From Palsa-504 sp963787645 (GTDB lineage Bacteria > Actinomycetota > Actinomycetes > Streptosporangiales > Streptosporangiaceae): a stretch of DNA of 64,000 nucleotides. How positions within the stretch are numbered: position 1 is the stretch's first letter; the number at the start of each line of letters is the position of its first letter. The notes below the pieces were generated by a model. The model was not told where the DNA came from. It did not search any database and saw nothing but the letters and a program-made list of their open reading frames with translations. Where the stretch lies: positions 496,001-560,000 of the forward strand of contig CAWBDS010000011.1 of the NCBI GenBank assembly GCA_963787645.1. Direction: 5' to 3'. Of the stretch, positions 16,424 to 25,113 are shown in pieces. A program made the position numbers and the translations under genes.

Positions 16424-16677
16424 CTTCGCCTCCCGGCGAGCCCTCGTAGACGGTTTGCAGCGGCGGTCCGCCAGCGCTCCTTCTCCCCGTGCCGGTACGG
16501 ATCGCCCCGGAATGTCCCGGCTGACATCCCGCTTGTATGACGAACGGCTCCGGGCCGAGTGGACAACCAGTTGCCGTCGTTTACCAGGGTCGTCCTAAGA
16601 CAGTTGCTGCCGCATCGGGCAAATGGCTTATCTTCGCCGTCTTTCGGCTTACTCCGCGCCTAAGGCGTTCGCGGCGA

Positions 16678-17413
16678 TCACAGGTCGATGGTCATCCCGT
16701 CGTAGGCGGCCGGAGTTTCGGCGTCGGCCAGCCGGGCGAGCATGGCCGCGGACATGTGGGTGAGCACCAGCCGCCGGGCGCTGATCTGGTCGAGGTGCGC
16801 ACGCAACGTCTGATAGTCCAGGTGGTAGCGGACGGGCCGGTCGAAGGTATAGGCCTCGACCGCGAACAGATCGGCGTCGTGGGCGGCCCGGGCGAGCGCC
16901 GGGGTCCACTGCGTATCACCGGAGTAGGCGAAGGTCTGGTGGTCCAGGTCGACCCGCAGCGCCAAGGGCGGCGCGCCGCAGGCGTGCTCTACTTCCCAGC
17001 CGCGCACGGTCGCCGGGCCCAGCTCGACGGGCTGCCCGTCGGTCCGCAGTTCGGTTACCTCCACCGCGAACCGGCGCTGGACCTGGCTGGAGCCGGGGAA
17101 CAGCGTCTCCATCGCTTCGGTCAGCCGGGTGCGGATGCCCGGCGGCCCGGCCACGCGCAGGGGCGTGGTCCGACGGGAGAACTGGCCGTCGAGGATCAAG
17201 AAGGGCAGCCCGCCGAAATGGTCACCGTGCAGGTGGGTCACGGCCACCGCGTCGACCGCGTTCGGATCAAGCCCCTGCGCCTTGAGCGCCACCAGGCTGG
17301 GTCGCGCCGCAGTCGACCAGCAGCACCTGATCCGCACCGGACAGGTGAATGCACGTCTGCCAGCGGCCGCCGCTCCCGAACGCGTCACCGCTACCAGCGA
17401 ACCGGACTCTCAT
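16678..17413 (-). CDS. Metallo-beta-lactamase-fold hydrolase (RNase Z-like), frameshifted at 17299-17301
   Basis: ATG 17413 starts MRVRFAGSGDAFGSGGRWQ, typical of RNase Z-like MBL proteins, reaching QVLLVDCGAT. One surplus C in a CCC run then moves the frame; it continues as SLVALKAQGLDPNAV with the metal motif THLHGDHFGG, later FAYSGDTQW and VLTHMSAAML (Asp and His ligands). About 244 residues when joined. A metal-dependent hydrolase; substrate unknown. Stands alone between whiB7 and the zinc-ribbon gene. Confidence 0.85.
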
Positions 17414-17524
17414 GACGCCATTCTCGGCAATTCATGTATTAAACCGGGCGTTCGCCCCTCCGACCAGCAGCAGGATAGGCGCGCAGGCCAGACGCGTCTC
17501 TTGCACCCCGACCTGGGAGGAATC

Positions 17525-17815
17525 ATGGTTGTCTGGGGAACGAGGCGGAAGGTAAACCAGCTCATGACGGTGAGCATGAGCTGCAAGAACTGCCAGCGAA
17601 ACACGGTGCACAGCCTTCGGCGCGCCCAGAAGAAATTCACCTTGTACTTCGTTCCGCTCGCTCCGATGAGCACGCACCACTACCTGCAATGCAACGTGTG
17701 CGGGGCGACGAGCGAGATCACCAGGGAGCGCGCCACGGAGCTGCAGCAGCAGCGACAAATGGATGTAAGCTCCACCCCGGCGTCCGGGCCGCTCCCCGGC
17801 GATATGCCGCTATAG
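17525..17815 (+). CDS. Zinc-ribbon protein
   Basis: 96 residues from ATG 17525 with GGGAGG four bases upstream. Two CxxC knuckles ~38 residues apart: SCKNCQRNTVHSL and YLQCNVCGATSEI, the zinc-ribbon arrangement in which the intervening segment (KFTLYFVPLAPMSTHHY) is hydrophobic. A small polar tail follows. Probably membrane- or nucleic-acid-associated; no specific role known. The gene at 17838 follows by 22 bp on the same strand, suggesting a two-gene unit. Confidence 0.8.
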   Translation: MVVWGTRRKVNQLMTVSMSCKNCQRNTVHSLRRAQKKFTLYFVPLAPMSTHHYLQCNVCGATSEITRERATELQQQRQMDVSSTPASGPLPGDMPL

Positions 17816-17837
17816 CAGGCCGCGGGGCACGACGGTC

Positions 17838-18578
17838 ATGATTCCCCCGGTACTCCTGCACGCACTCAAAGCGCCGGCTATGTCTGGCGCCAAGTACGCG
17901 ATCAGCGCGCTGCTCGGACTGGAAGCAGAGCAGGCCAAGACGCTGAACAGGATCGAGACCAAGATCGATGCCGGCCTGCAGAGCTCGTACCACCAGGGCC
18001 TCATCTACCTCCAGGACGCCGTCAACGAAACCGACGCGTCCCGCCAGCACGAGTACCTGCGGAACGCGGAGTCCCGGCTTGTCGAGGCGGTCACGAACTT
18101 CGAGACCATTGATCCGATGCGCAGCGCCTGGGCGGCCGTATACCTCACCATGGTCTGCAAGCTGGACAACAATCCGGCCGGCGCGGGGCGATGGGCCCGG
18201 CGCGCGTACCGGGCGGCGGTGAGCGGCGTCCAGCACGAGTGTGAATTGATCAACCGCGGTATCGATACCCAGGTCGGCAAGCGGCTGAAGGTGACGGGCA
18301 AGGGCGCTTCGGGACTGGGCGGGGTGGCCACGGCCGCCTTCTGGCCCGCGGGTATACCGGTCTGGGCGGGGATAAGCATCTACCGGAAGCGTCGCATCAA
18401 AGAGGGCCGGGTCACGCTCTCCGAACTCGATCAGTTCAGCGACCAGCTACGAGAGGCAGCCGTCCTATTGACCGGCCACGGCGTGCCCGGTTACTTCCTG
18501 GACTTCAACGACAGCACCGGCCGGTTCACCTATACCAGGCCCATCGCGGTGGACGGTGGACCTACTCCTCTGAGGTAA
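17838..18578 (+). CDS. Hypothetical protein with a central glycine-rich hydrophobic segment
   Basis: 246 residues. N-terminal helical half (LLGLEAEQAKTLNRIETKIDAGLQSSYHQGLIYLQDAVNE, TPR-like helices through ARRAYRAAVSG), then a hydrophobic stretch GLGGVATAAFWPAGIPVWAGISIY (~162-185) followed by basic KRRIKEG and a C-terminal acidic domain. I do not recognise a family. Its place 22 bp after the zinc-ribbon gene suggests joint expression. Could be a membrane-perturbing or sensor protein, but nothing in the sequence proves it. Confidence 0.6.
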   Translation: MIPPVLLHALKAPAMSGAKYAISALLGLEAEQAKTLNRIETKIDAGLQSSYHQGLIYLQDAVNETDASRQHEYLRNAESRLVEAVTNFETIDPMRSAWAAVYLTMVCKLDNNPAGAGRWARRAYRAAVSGVQHECELINRGIDTQVGKRLKVTGKGASGLGGVATAAFWPAGIPVWAGISIYRKRRIKEGRVTLSELDQFSDQLREAAVLLTGHGVPGYFLDFNDSTGRFTYTRPIAVDGGPTPLR

Positions 18579-18715
18579 CTGCGGGGAAGTGTCCATTTCT
18601 GTGGGTATGTGCGTTTAGAGGCGATCTGGCCGGGTAGTTCACGTCGGCGTGTCGGCGGTTCCCGCTCACGTAGGCCGTCGGCTTCAACGTCGTGGCCCAG
18701 CGGAGAGGGAACCCC

Positions 18716-21188
18716 ATGGTCAGACGATCTATGCGCACATTCCTGGCGATCGCGGCTACGGCCGCGGTCGGCCTGATTTCGGCGGGCACGGTGAGCGCGT
18801 CCGCTCAGACTGTGCAAAGAGCGGGGGGTGTGGCGTCGGCGGTGCCGGGGGCGGGCGCGTCCCCGACGATCAGCGCCACTTCGCAGCTGAACGAGCGCCG
18901 GTTCGTGGCGGCGGGCACCCAGGCCTACGTGGTCGGGGTGGAGGACGGTGAGTTCCCGCCGATCGGCTGGCACACCACCGGCCAGATGGGCGGGGTCTTT
19001 GCCCCGCCGGTCAAGCTGCTCGACGGACTGTGGTTCGGGCTGTCGGGCAACTGGCTGGATTCGGCCAGCACCTACACCAGCGGGCCGGGATTCGTCCGGC
19101 TCACCTTCCCGGTGACCGACGGCCTGCGGCCGACCCTCACCGAATTCGCCCCGGACGGGCAGCCGACCGTGCTGTTCGGCCTCACCTTGGTCCCGGTGAA
19201 CGGCAGCGCCGCCACCGTGAACGTGACCGCCGACGCGCACAGTGAGGTGAGCGCGACTTACCCGTGGGGGTCGACCACGCCCACCTGGGACCAGTTCAAC
19301 AACCAGAACACGGTCTCGGCGTCAAACGGCGTCATCACATTCAACCAGGAGAAGACCTCGTGGTACGCCGACGTGGGCGCGGACACCACCCCGTCCGGCA
19401 CCGCCACCGGATCCGGCTACTGGGGGCCCACCTCGGCCAGTGACCAGGCCACGTTCGGCACCAAGGGCGAAGGCGGCCAGCTGACCTGGAAGCTTTCCGT
19501 CCCGGCCGCCGGGCGCACGCTGTGGCTCGGGGTCGGCCGGCTCGCAGAGCAGCGCGGCGAACGCCGGCCAGGCGCTGCGGAGCGCCCTGGCCCACCCGGC
19601 CGGGCTGCTGGCTAGCAAGATCGCGGAGCGAGACTCGGTGGCCGGCCAGACCAGCCTGCAGGTACCGGACTCCAGCGTCCAGCAGGCGCTGCTGTGGGCC
19701 AAGCTCAACCTGGCCGACATGAGCCGGACGATCCAGAACGCCGCGATCAGGGACACCAAGGCGGGCACGGTGTACCCGGCTCCGCTGGCCACGATTCCGC
19801 AGCTGTCGGCCCTTGATGCCGCCTACCCGGACTACGCCGAGTACTTCGGCACCGACGGCGCCTACAGCACCTACGGGCTAGCGGTCAGCGGGCAGTGGCA
19901 GACCGCCATCAACTGGCTGAACGCCATGCGCACGGTGTCGGAAGTGGTCAACGGCGGCACCGGCAAGGTGGTCCACGAGGTGACCGCGACCGGCGCGGTC
20001 TACTACGGCGACAACTCCGAGCCGGGCGACATCAACGAAACCGCCCAGTTCGCCATCGCCGCCGACCTGGCCTGGAAGTGGTCCGGCGACAACTCGATCC
20101 TGACCGACAACTACAAGTTCATTGACGAGGGCGAGCACTACCTGGCCAGCTTGGCCACCGGTCCCGATCACCTGTGGCCGGTGGGCGACGGCATCGTCGA
20201 AGACACGTCGCTGGGCGGCGAGGCGGTGGACGTGGCTTCGGAGAGCATCCAGGCCCTGGCGGCGCTGCACGACATGGCCCTGGCCATGAACGACTCGGCG
20301 ACGGCCAACTGGGCCGCCCAGCGGGAGAACGCGATGCTGGCGGCGTTCAACAAGGACTGGTATATCTCCAGCCAGCACCTGTACGCGGACTCTCGCTGCA
20401 CCGCGGCCGGCGCCGGGACCGATTGCACCGCGGCGGGCCAGCAGCTCCAGCAGCGGTGGTGGACCAGCGTCGCCCCGATGGAGCAGAGCGTCGCTCCGGT
20501 GGCCAACGCGGACGCCGCGCTCAACTCGATCGAGACGTCCACCTTCACCGGCTCGTGCGGCCTGTACGTGGACGGTGTGGGCGGCCCGAGCGGCACCGGC
20601 GGCCAGACCTGCTACCTGGTCAACACCGGGGCGCTGGCGGTGGGCGAAGCCAACTACGGGCGCCTGCCGCAGGCCATCACCAACATGAACAAGGTGGCCA
20701 GCCAGCTCACCGTGGAGATGCCTGGCTCGCTGCCCGAACTGGCCGCGAGCGCCCAGTACAACCCGTTCGAGGCGTTCACCAGCCGGGCCAACGTGATGCA
20801 GGCGTGGTCCGGTTACGGGCTGTTGTGGACCGTGGTCAGCGACCTATTGGGGGTCAGCCCCGACGCACCGGGCCGTTCGGTATCAATAATCCCCGAAGTA
20901 CCGTCCTCCTGGCCGTCCATCTCGGTCGGCAACCTGCACGTGGGGACGGCCACGCTGGCCGAGACGGCCAGCCGCCACGGCGCCGCGTACCGGACCAAGG
21001 TGACCGGCGCGCAGGGCCTGGTCCTGACCATCGGTACGGTGCTGGCCTCCGGCGCCACGGTGCACTCGGTCACGCTGAACGGCGCGCACGTCGCGTACAA
21101 GCTGGTGACCACGCACCGCGGCACCGCGGTCGAGGTCTCGGTGCCGCGGCCCACGGGCACCGAAGTGCTGGCGGTGGAGGCGTCATAG
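18716..21188 (+). CDS. Secreted six-hairpin glycosidase (glycogen-debranching-like), frameshifted at 19535-19541
   Basis: ATG 18716 with GAGAGGGAAC upstream begins MVRRSMRTFLAIAATAAVG, a signal peptide ending near SASA. A ~270-residue beta-rich N-terminal domain runs to LWLGVG; a surplus base in GGCCGGC shifts the frame, and the (alpha/alpha)6 catalytic domain continues (SAQSSAANAGQAL, LLWAKLNLADM, EYFGTDGAYSTYGLAVSG, GDINETAQFAIAADLAWKWSG, HLWPVGDGIVED). The C-terminal domain is a beta-sandwich. ~824 residues in all. Expected to cleave alpha-glucan side chains outside the cell. A strong bidirectional terminator follows. Confidence 0.83.
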
Positions 21189-21219
21189 GGCGCAGGCGGT
21201 AACGGCCCTACCGCCAGGC

Positions 21220-21259
21220 CGCGCCGTGGATCTCCGTCCTCGCGGGGATCCACGGCGCG
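21220..21259. terminator. Bidirectional terminator hairpin between convergent genes
   Basis: Perfect 13-bp stem CGCGCCGTGGATC / GATCCACGGCGCG with a 14-nt loop, located between the stop of the glycosidase (21188) and the stop of the leftward toxin fusion (21277). No U-tract, as is common for actinomycete terminators. Confidence 0.75.
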
Positions 21260-21276
21260 GTGGCCGTCTCGTCTGG

Positions 21277-21768
21277 TCAGGTTCGGTAGGAGTCGCGGCG
21301 GTGGCGGATGGAGTAAATCTCCACCGTGCGCTTGTCCTCGTTGATGCGGTAGATGATCCGGTAGGTGCCGCGGCGTGCGGAGTGGTAACCGTCGAAGGGT
21401 TCATCAAGCGGCTTGCCGACGCGATGAGGGCTCGTGGTCAGTGGTCCGTCGATCGTCTCCATGGCCGCGGCAGCCACGTCGAGCGGCAGGTTCTCGTGCA
21501 GGTTTCGCCGGGCTTCTTCGCGGACCTGCTCAGCGTCGAAGGTATCGCCAGCGGCGAAATCTTCACGCGACTGTCGCAGATCGGCGAGCGCCTCGTCATC
21601 GCTGAGGATGTCGAGGGTCTCTTGCATGGACTCGTACTCGGCGACGGAGATCAGCATGACATCGGCGCGGCCGTTGCGCGTGATGGTGAAGTGATCGTGC
21701 TCGCGCGCCACCCGGTCAGCAAGCTCCGCGATCCGCGCTTTTGCTTCGGTGATGGGTATGGTCTCCAT
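21277..21768 (-). CDS. Fused Phd/YefM-type antitoxin and RelE/ParE-type toxin
   Basis: 163 residues from ATG 21768. Residues 1-~75 are a Phd/YefM antitoxin: METIPITEAKARIAELADRVA, HFTITRNGRADVMLISVAEYESM. Without any stop the frame continues (AEQVREEARRNLHENLPLDVAAA) into a RelE toxin lacking its first ~12 residues: IDGPLTTSPHRVGKPL, GYHSARRGTYRIIYRINEDKRTVEIYSIRHRRDSYR, with the Arg/His/Tyr set of RelE nucleases. Normally these are two overlapping genes; here the antitoxin stop and toxin start are gone. A good -10 box directly before the ATG suggests it is expressed. It could be a self-neutralised toxin or a dead remnant. Confidence 0.82.
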   Translation of the reverse strand: METIPITEAKARIAELADRVAREHDHFTITRNGRADVMLISVAEYESMQETLDILSDDEALADLRQSREDFAAGDTFDAEQVREEARRNLHENLPLDVAAAAMETIDGPLTTSPHRVGKPLDEPFDGYHSARRGTYRIIYRINEDKRTVEIYSIRHRRDSYRT

Positions 21769-22110
21769 AAAGGTCAGTATAGAGACCGGTCGTAATTCTA
21801 GCCACATTAAGGTCCTGCTCGGCGAGGCTGAGCCCGGCGCCGAAGGGCCTGGACCGGGACCGGGTTGTTCGGCCAGGAAGGCGTCGTCCACCACCCGCAG
21901 CCGCCGGCCGCGCAGCCGGTCCCGGGTCTGCCGCCGGGCGATGGCGATCACCCAGGACCGCACCGACGACTCGCCCCGGAAAGAGCTGGCTCCGCGCCAG
22001 AACGCGGCCATGGCATCCTCATCGCCCTGGCCGATCCTGCGTAGCAGCTCGGCGTCGTCGCCCGCAGGTTCGGCACTGACCGTTGCTGCGCCGCGGTGCG
22101 GATCGTTCAC
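21769..22110 (-). pseudogene. Relic of an ECF RNA polymerase sigma factor
   Basis: Starts MNDPHRGAATVSAEPAGDDAELL, a sigma-70 region 2 opening (RIGQGDEDAMAAF), then jumps straight to WRGASSFRGESSVRSWVIAIARRQTRDRLRGRR, the end of region 2. About 40 residues of region 2 and the whole of region 4 are missing, and the frame runs on into the downstream antitoxin gene. It therefore cannot act as a sigma factor. The sequence just before 21769 has been reused as promoter for the antitoxin-toxin fusion. Confidence 0.7.
21776..21781 (-). promoter_or_regulatory. -10 element of the antitoxin-toxin fusion
   Basis: TATACT on the minus strand, seven bases before ATG 21768, the spacing of a leaderless transcript. 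The -35 position (about TGGCTA) is weak. Confidence 0.5.
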
Positions 22111-22233
22111 CTTAGACCTCCCCGAAGGAGTCGCTCAGAGAGTTAGTAGCAACAAGCGGCGGTCCGGTTTGAGCTGGGCGGTTTGAGCTGGGCGTCTCGG
22201 GTACTCGGGTGAGGACCTAAGAGGGAGAAGAAC

Positions 22234-22704
22234 ATGAAACGTCGCGATGGGCGCCAGGGCAAGGTTTCCGGCCCCGAGCATGTGATCGACCGGATGGTGC
22301 GCGACATCCAGACCGGACATTTCGAGCGGAGCCTGTCGGCGCTGACCGCGGGCGGGGCGCTGGTGACGGCGGCGGAGATCTTTTTCGAGCACGACAGCGC
22401 CAGCTTCGGCAACAAGATGATGTGGATTCCGGTGGCCCTGGGGCCGGTGGGCGCGGCCGCGGGCATTGCCGGCGTCTTCAGCCGCCGCATGGCCAAGACC
22501 GCGCTGCCGATCGCCTCGGCCGCGATCGTGGCGAACGGGCTGCAGGGCACCTACCTGCACGCGCGCGGCATCGCCCAAAAGCCCGGCGGTTGGTCGAACA
22601 TCCGCTACAACATGGAGATGGGGCCGCCCCTGCTGGCTCCGCTGCTGGTCACCATGGTGGGCGGGATGGGGCTGCTGGCGGCGCTGCTGCGGCGGGAGAA
22701 ATGA
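22234..22704 (+). CDS. Membrane protein of a GMC oxidoreductase operon
   Basis: 156 residues (MKRRDGRQGKVSGPEHVID) with GAGGGAGAAG upstream. Four hydrophobic segments in ~37-150 (LTAGGALVTAAEIFF, WIPVALGPVGAAAGIAGVF, ALPIASAAIVANGL, LLAPLLVTMVGGMGLLAALL). Its stop overlaps the ATG of the next gene (ATGA). Proteins of this sort accompany gluconate 2-dehydrogenase subunit 3-like and GMC genes and may anchor the complex; no enzymatic motif of its own. Confidence 0.8.
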   Translation: MKRRDGRQGKVSGPEHVIDRMVRDIQTGHFERSLSALTAGGALVTAAEIFFEHDSASFGNKMMWIPVALGPVGAAAGIAGVFSRRMAKTALPIASAAIVANGLQGTYLHARGIAQKPGGWSNIRYNMEMGPPLLAPLLVTMVGGMGLLAALLRREK

Positions 22705-23327
22705 CCGCCCCCGATCGTTCGGGGCTGGACGACCGGTTTCCCGGCTTCGACGTGCTGGGCCAGGCGCCGCACTGGGACCAGGTGACCGCGGACCTGGTGC
22801 GGTCCAGGACCGGGCCGCCGCCCGCGCTGAAGTTCTTCGGCCCCGACGAGCAGGCCTGTGCGGCGGCCCTGCTCGACCAGCTGCTGGACCAGCGTGACGA
22901 GCCGAAGGTGCCGCTGCTGGCCATGATCGACGCTCGGCTGGCGGCCGGCGAAACCGACGGCTGGCGGTATGACGACCTGCCCGAGGACGGCCAGGCCTGG
23001 CGGGACACGCTGGCCTTCCTGGACGGCGACGCGTACGAGCGGTTCGGCGTCTGTTTCGCCGAGGTTTCCCGGGCTGACCAGGCCCAGCTGGTGCAGGCGG
23101 TGCAGGACGCGGACAACTGGCACCAGCTGCCCGCCAAGCGCGTGTGGAGCCTGTGGACCAGGTACGCCTGCACCGCGTTTTACTCCCATCCGGCGGCCTG
23201 GACCGAGATCGGCTTCCCCGGGCCCGCCTACCCGCGCGGCTACAAGAACGCCGGGGTGGACAAGCTCGAGCCACACGAAGTCCGCGACGCGCGGCCCGGG
23301 ATCGACCCGGTCCGGAAGGGAGACTGA
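22701..23327 (+). CDS. Gluconate 2-dehydrogenase subunit 3-family protein
   Basis: 208 residues. The family shows as FFGPDEQACAAALLDQLLDQRDEPKVPLLAMIDARLAAGETDGWRYDDLP, LDGDAYERFGVCFAEVSRADQ and KRVWSLWTRYACTAFYSHPAAWTEIGFPGPAYPRGYKN. The protein is the small partner of GMC-type dehydrogenases and may aid folding or export of the large subunit. ATGA overlap with the upstream membrane protein and TGATG overlap with the GMC gene indicate tight coupling. No Tat signal seen at its N-terminus. Confidence 0.88.
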   Translation: MTAPDRSGLDDRFPGFDVLGQAPHWDQVTADLVRSRTGPPPALKFFGPDEQACAAALLDQLLDQRDEPKVPLLAMIDARLAAGETDGWRYDDLPEDGQAWRDTLAFLDGDAYERFGVCFAEVSRADQAQLVQAVQDADNWHQLPAKRVWSLWTRYACTAFYSHPAAWTEIGFPGPAYPRGYKNAGVDKLEPHEVRDARPGIDPVRKGD

Positions 23328-24976
23328 TGGCTCGGCAGGATGGCGTCCGGGCGCGCAACGAGTCGGCGTGGCTGATTCCCAACGACGGCACCAGGACCAA
23401 CCACCGCCTGCGCCAGGACATGCGGCGGTTCGCCGACGACGACGAGCTCGACCTGGTGATCGTGGGCTGCGGCGCGGGCGGTTCGGTGCTGCTGCAGCGG
23501 CTGGCCCGGGCGGGCTGGAAGGTGGCGGCGCTGGACGCCGGGCCGTTCTGGGATCCCGACGTGGACTGGGTGAGCGACGAGGCGGGCTCGCACGGCCTGT
23601 ACTGGACCGACCCGCGGGTCATCACCGGCACCGACCCGGTGCCGATGGGCTCGAACAATTCGGGCCGCGGCGTCGGCGGCTCCATGGTGCACTACGCCGG
23701 CTACACCCCGCGGTTCCATCCCAGCGACTTCATGACCTACACCTTGGACGGGGTGGGCGCGGACTGGCCGCTGACGTACCAGCAGCTACGGCCCTACTAC
23801 GCCGCCATCGAGGAGGAACTGCCGGTCGCCGGCGAGGCGTGGCCGTGGGGTGACCCGCACCGCTACCCGCACCGGCCGCATCCGGTCGGCGGCAACGGCG
23901 AGACTTTCCTGCGCGGTGCGACCAAGCTCGGCATCACCGCCAAGGTGGGACCGGTGGCGATCACCAACGGACGGTTCGGGAACCGGCCGCACTGCATCTA
24001 CCGGGGGTTCTGCCTGCAGGGCTGCAAGGTCAACGCCAAGGCGTCCCCGCTCATCACGCACGTCCCCGACGCCCTGGCCCACGGCGCGGAGGTGCGCGCC
24101 GACTCGATGGTGACCCGCATCGGCTTCGACGAGCGGACCGGCCGCGCGACCGGGGTGCACTACGTGCGCGAGGGCGTGGAGCGATTCCAGCGGGCCGCGA
24201 TGGTGGCGGTGGCCGGGTACTCGATCGAGACGCCCCGGCTGTTGCTGCTGTCCGCGGGCAAGCGGTTCCCGGACGGCATGTGCAATGACTTCGACCAGGT
24301 GGGCCGGTACCTCATGGTGCAGGGCGCGCCGCAGACCGCGGGCCGCTTCGACGCCGAGGTGCGGATGTACAAGGCACCGCCGCCCGAGGTGAGCACCGAA
24401 GAGTTCTACGAGACCGACCCGGCCAAGGACTACAAGCGCGGGTTCTCCATCCAGACCGTCTCGCCGCTGCCGATCACCTGGGCCGAGCACGTCGCGGCCC
24501 AGGGCCACTGGGGCCGCGCGCTGCGCGAGTACATGACCGACTACGTGCACTGGTCCTGCCTGGGCGCGCTGTGCGAGTTCCTGCCCCAGCCGGATAACCG
24601 GGTGACGCTGGACGAGGAGAAGGACGCCTACGGCCTGCCGGTGGCCCGCTTCTCCTACTCCCAGTGCGACAACGACCGGGCCCTGGCCCGCGCCGCGCAG
24701 TCCGCGATGGAAGACATCCAGCACGCCGCGGGCGCGGACGAGGTCATCACCATCCAGCGCTACGCCCACCTGGTCGGCGGGGCCCGGATGGCCGCTGACG
24801 AGCAGCACGGGGTGGTGGACGCGAACAACCGCAGTTTCGCGATCCCCAACCTCTACATCACCGATGGCAGTGTGCTGCCTACGCAGGGTAGCGCCAACCC
24901 GGCCTTGACCATCATGGCCCTGACGGCCCGTTCGGCCGAAAATCTGGTCGCCGGCGCATCCGGGGTCGCTAGATAA
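23327..24976 (+). CDS. GMC-family FAD oxidoreductase, large subunit
   Basis: 549 residues; ATG overlaps the previous stop and GGAAGGGAGA precedes it. FAD motif VIVGCGAGGSVLLQRLARAGWKVAALDAG near residue 45, the substrate-domain segment IYRGFCLQGCKVNAKASPLITHVPDAL, and the C-terminal GMC end HLVGGARMAADEQHGVVD, FAIPNLYITDGSVLPTQGSANPALTIMALTARSAE. It resembles gluconate/sugar dehydrogenase large subunits, oxidising a sugar or polyol and passing electrons to the membrane. Substrate not determined. Neighbouring extracellular glucanases make a sugar substrate plausible. Confidence 0.92.
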   Translation: MARQDGVRARNESAWLIPNDGTRTNHRLRQDMRRFADDDELDLVIVGCGAGGSVLLQRLARAGWKVAALDAGPFWDPDVDWVSDEAGSHGLYWTDPRVITGTDPVPMGSNNSGRGVGGSMVHYAGYTPRFHPSDFMTYTLDGVGADWPLTYQQLRPYYAAIEEELPVAGEAWPWGDPHRYPHRPHPVGGNGETFLRGATKLGITAKVGPVAITNGRFGNRPHCIYRGFCLQGCKVNAKASPLITHVPDALAHGAEVRADSMVTRIGFDERTGRATGVHYVREGVERFQRAAMVAVAGYSIETPRLLLLSAGKRFPDGMCNDFDQVGRYLMVQGAPQTAGRFDAEVRMYKAPPPEVSTEEFYETDPAKDYKRGFSIQTVSPLPITWAEHVAAQGHWGRALREYMTDYVHWSCLGALCEFLPQPDNRVTLDEEKDAYGLPVARFSYSQCDNDRALARAAQSAMEDIQHAAGADEVITIQRYAHLVGGARMAADEQHGVVDANNRSFAIPNLYITDGSVLPTQGSANPALTIMALTARSAENLVAGASGVAR

Positions 24977-24987
24977 CCGGCGGGTCC

Positions 24988-25030
24988 CGGAGCCGGGTTG
25001 GCCGGGAAGCCAGGATTCGGTTACCGGCGG
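24988..25030. repeat. Dispersed short repeat, copy 1
   Basis: Intergenic ~43-bp element with the core CCAGGATTCGGTTACCGGC, about 88% identical to 51651-51694. It lies between the convergent GMC and GH15 genes and is not part of either coding sequence. Confidence 0.6.
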
Positions 25031-25113
25031 TGCAGGCGGCCCCGCAGTCAGCCAGGCATCGAGCGCCCGGATCAGGGAACCAGGATTCTTCCTGTTGCGC
25101 TACACAAGACGGG

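Noticed and set aside
22135..23685. A 516-codon open frame on the minus strand opposite the GMC operon
   Set aside because: Arg/Pro-rich composition caused by GC-biased third positions; the plus strand carries three coupled genes with clear family motifs.
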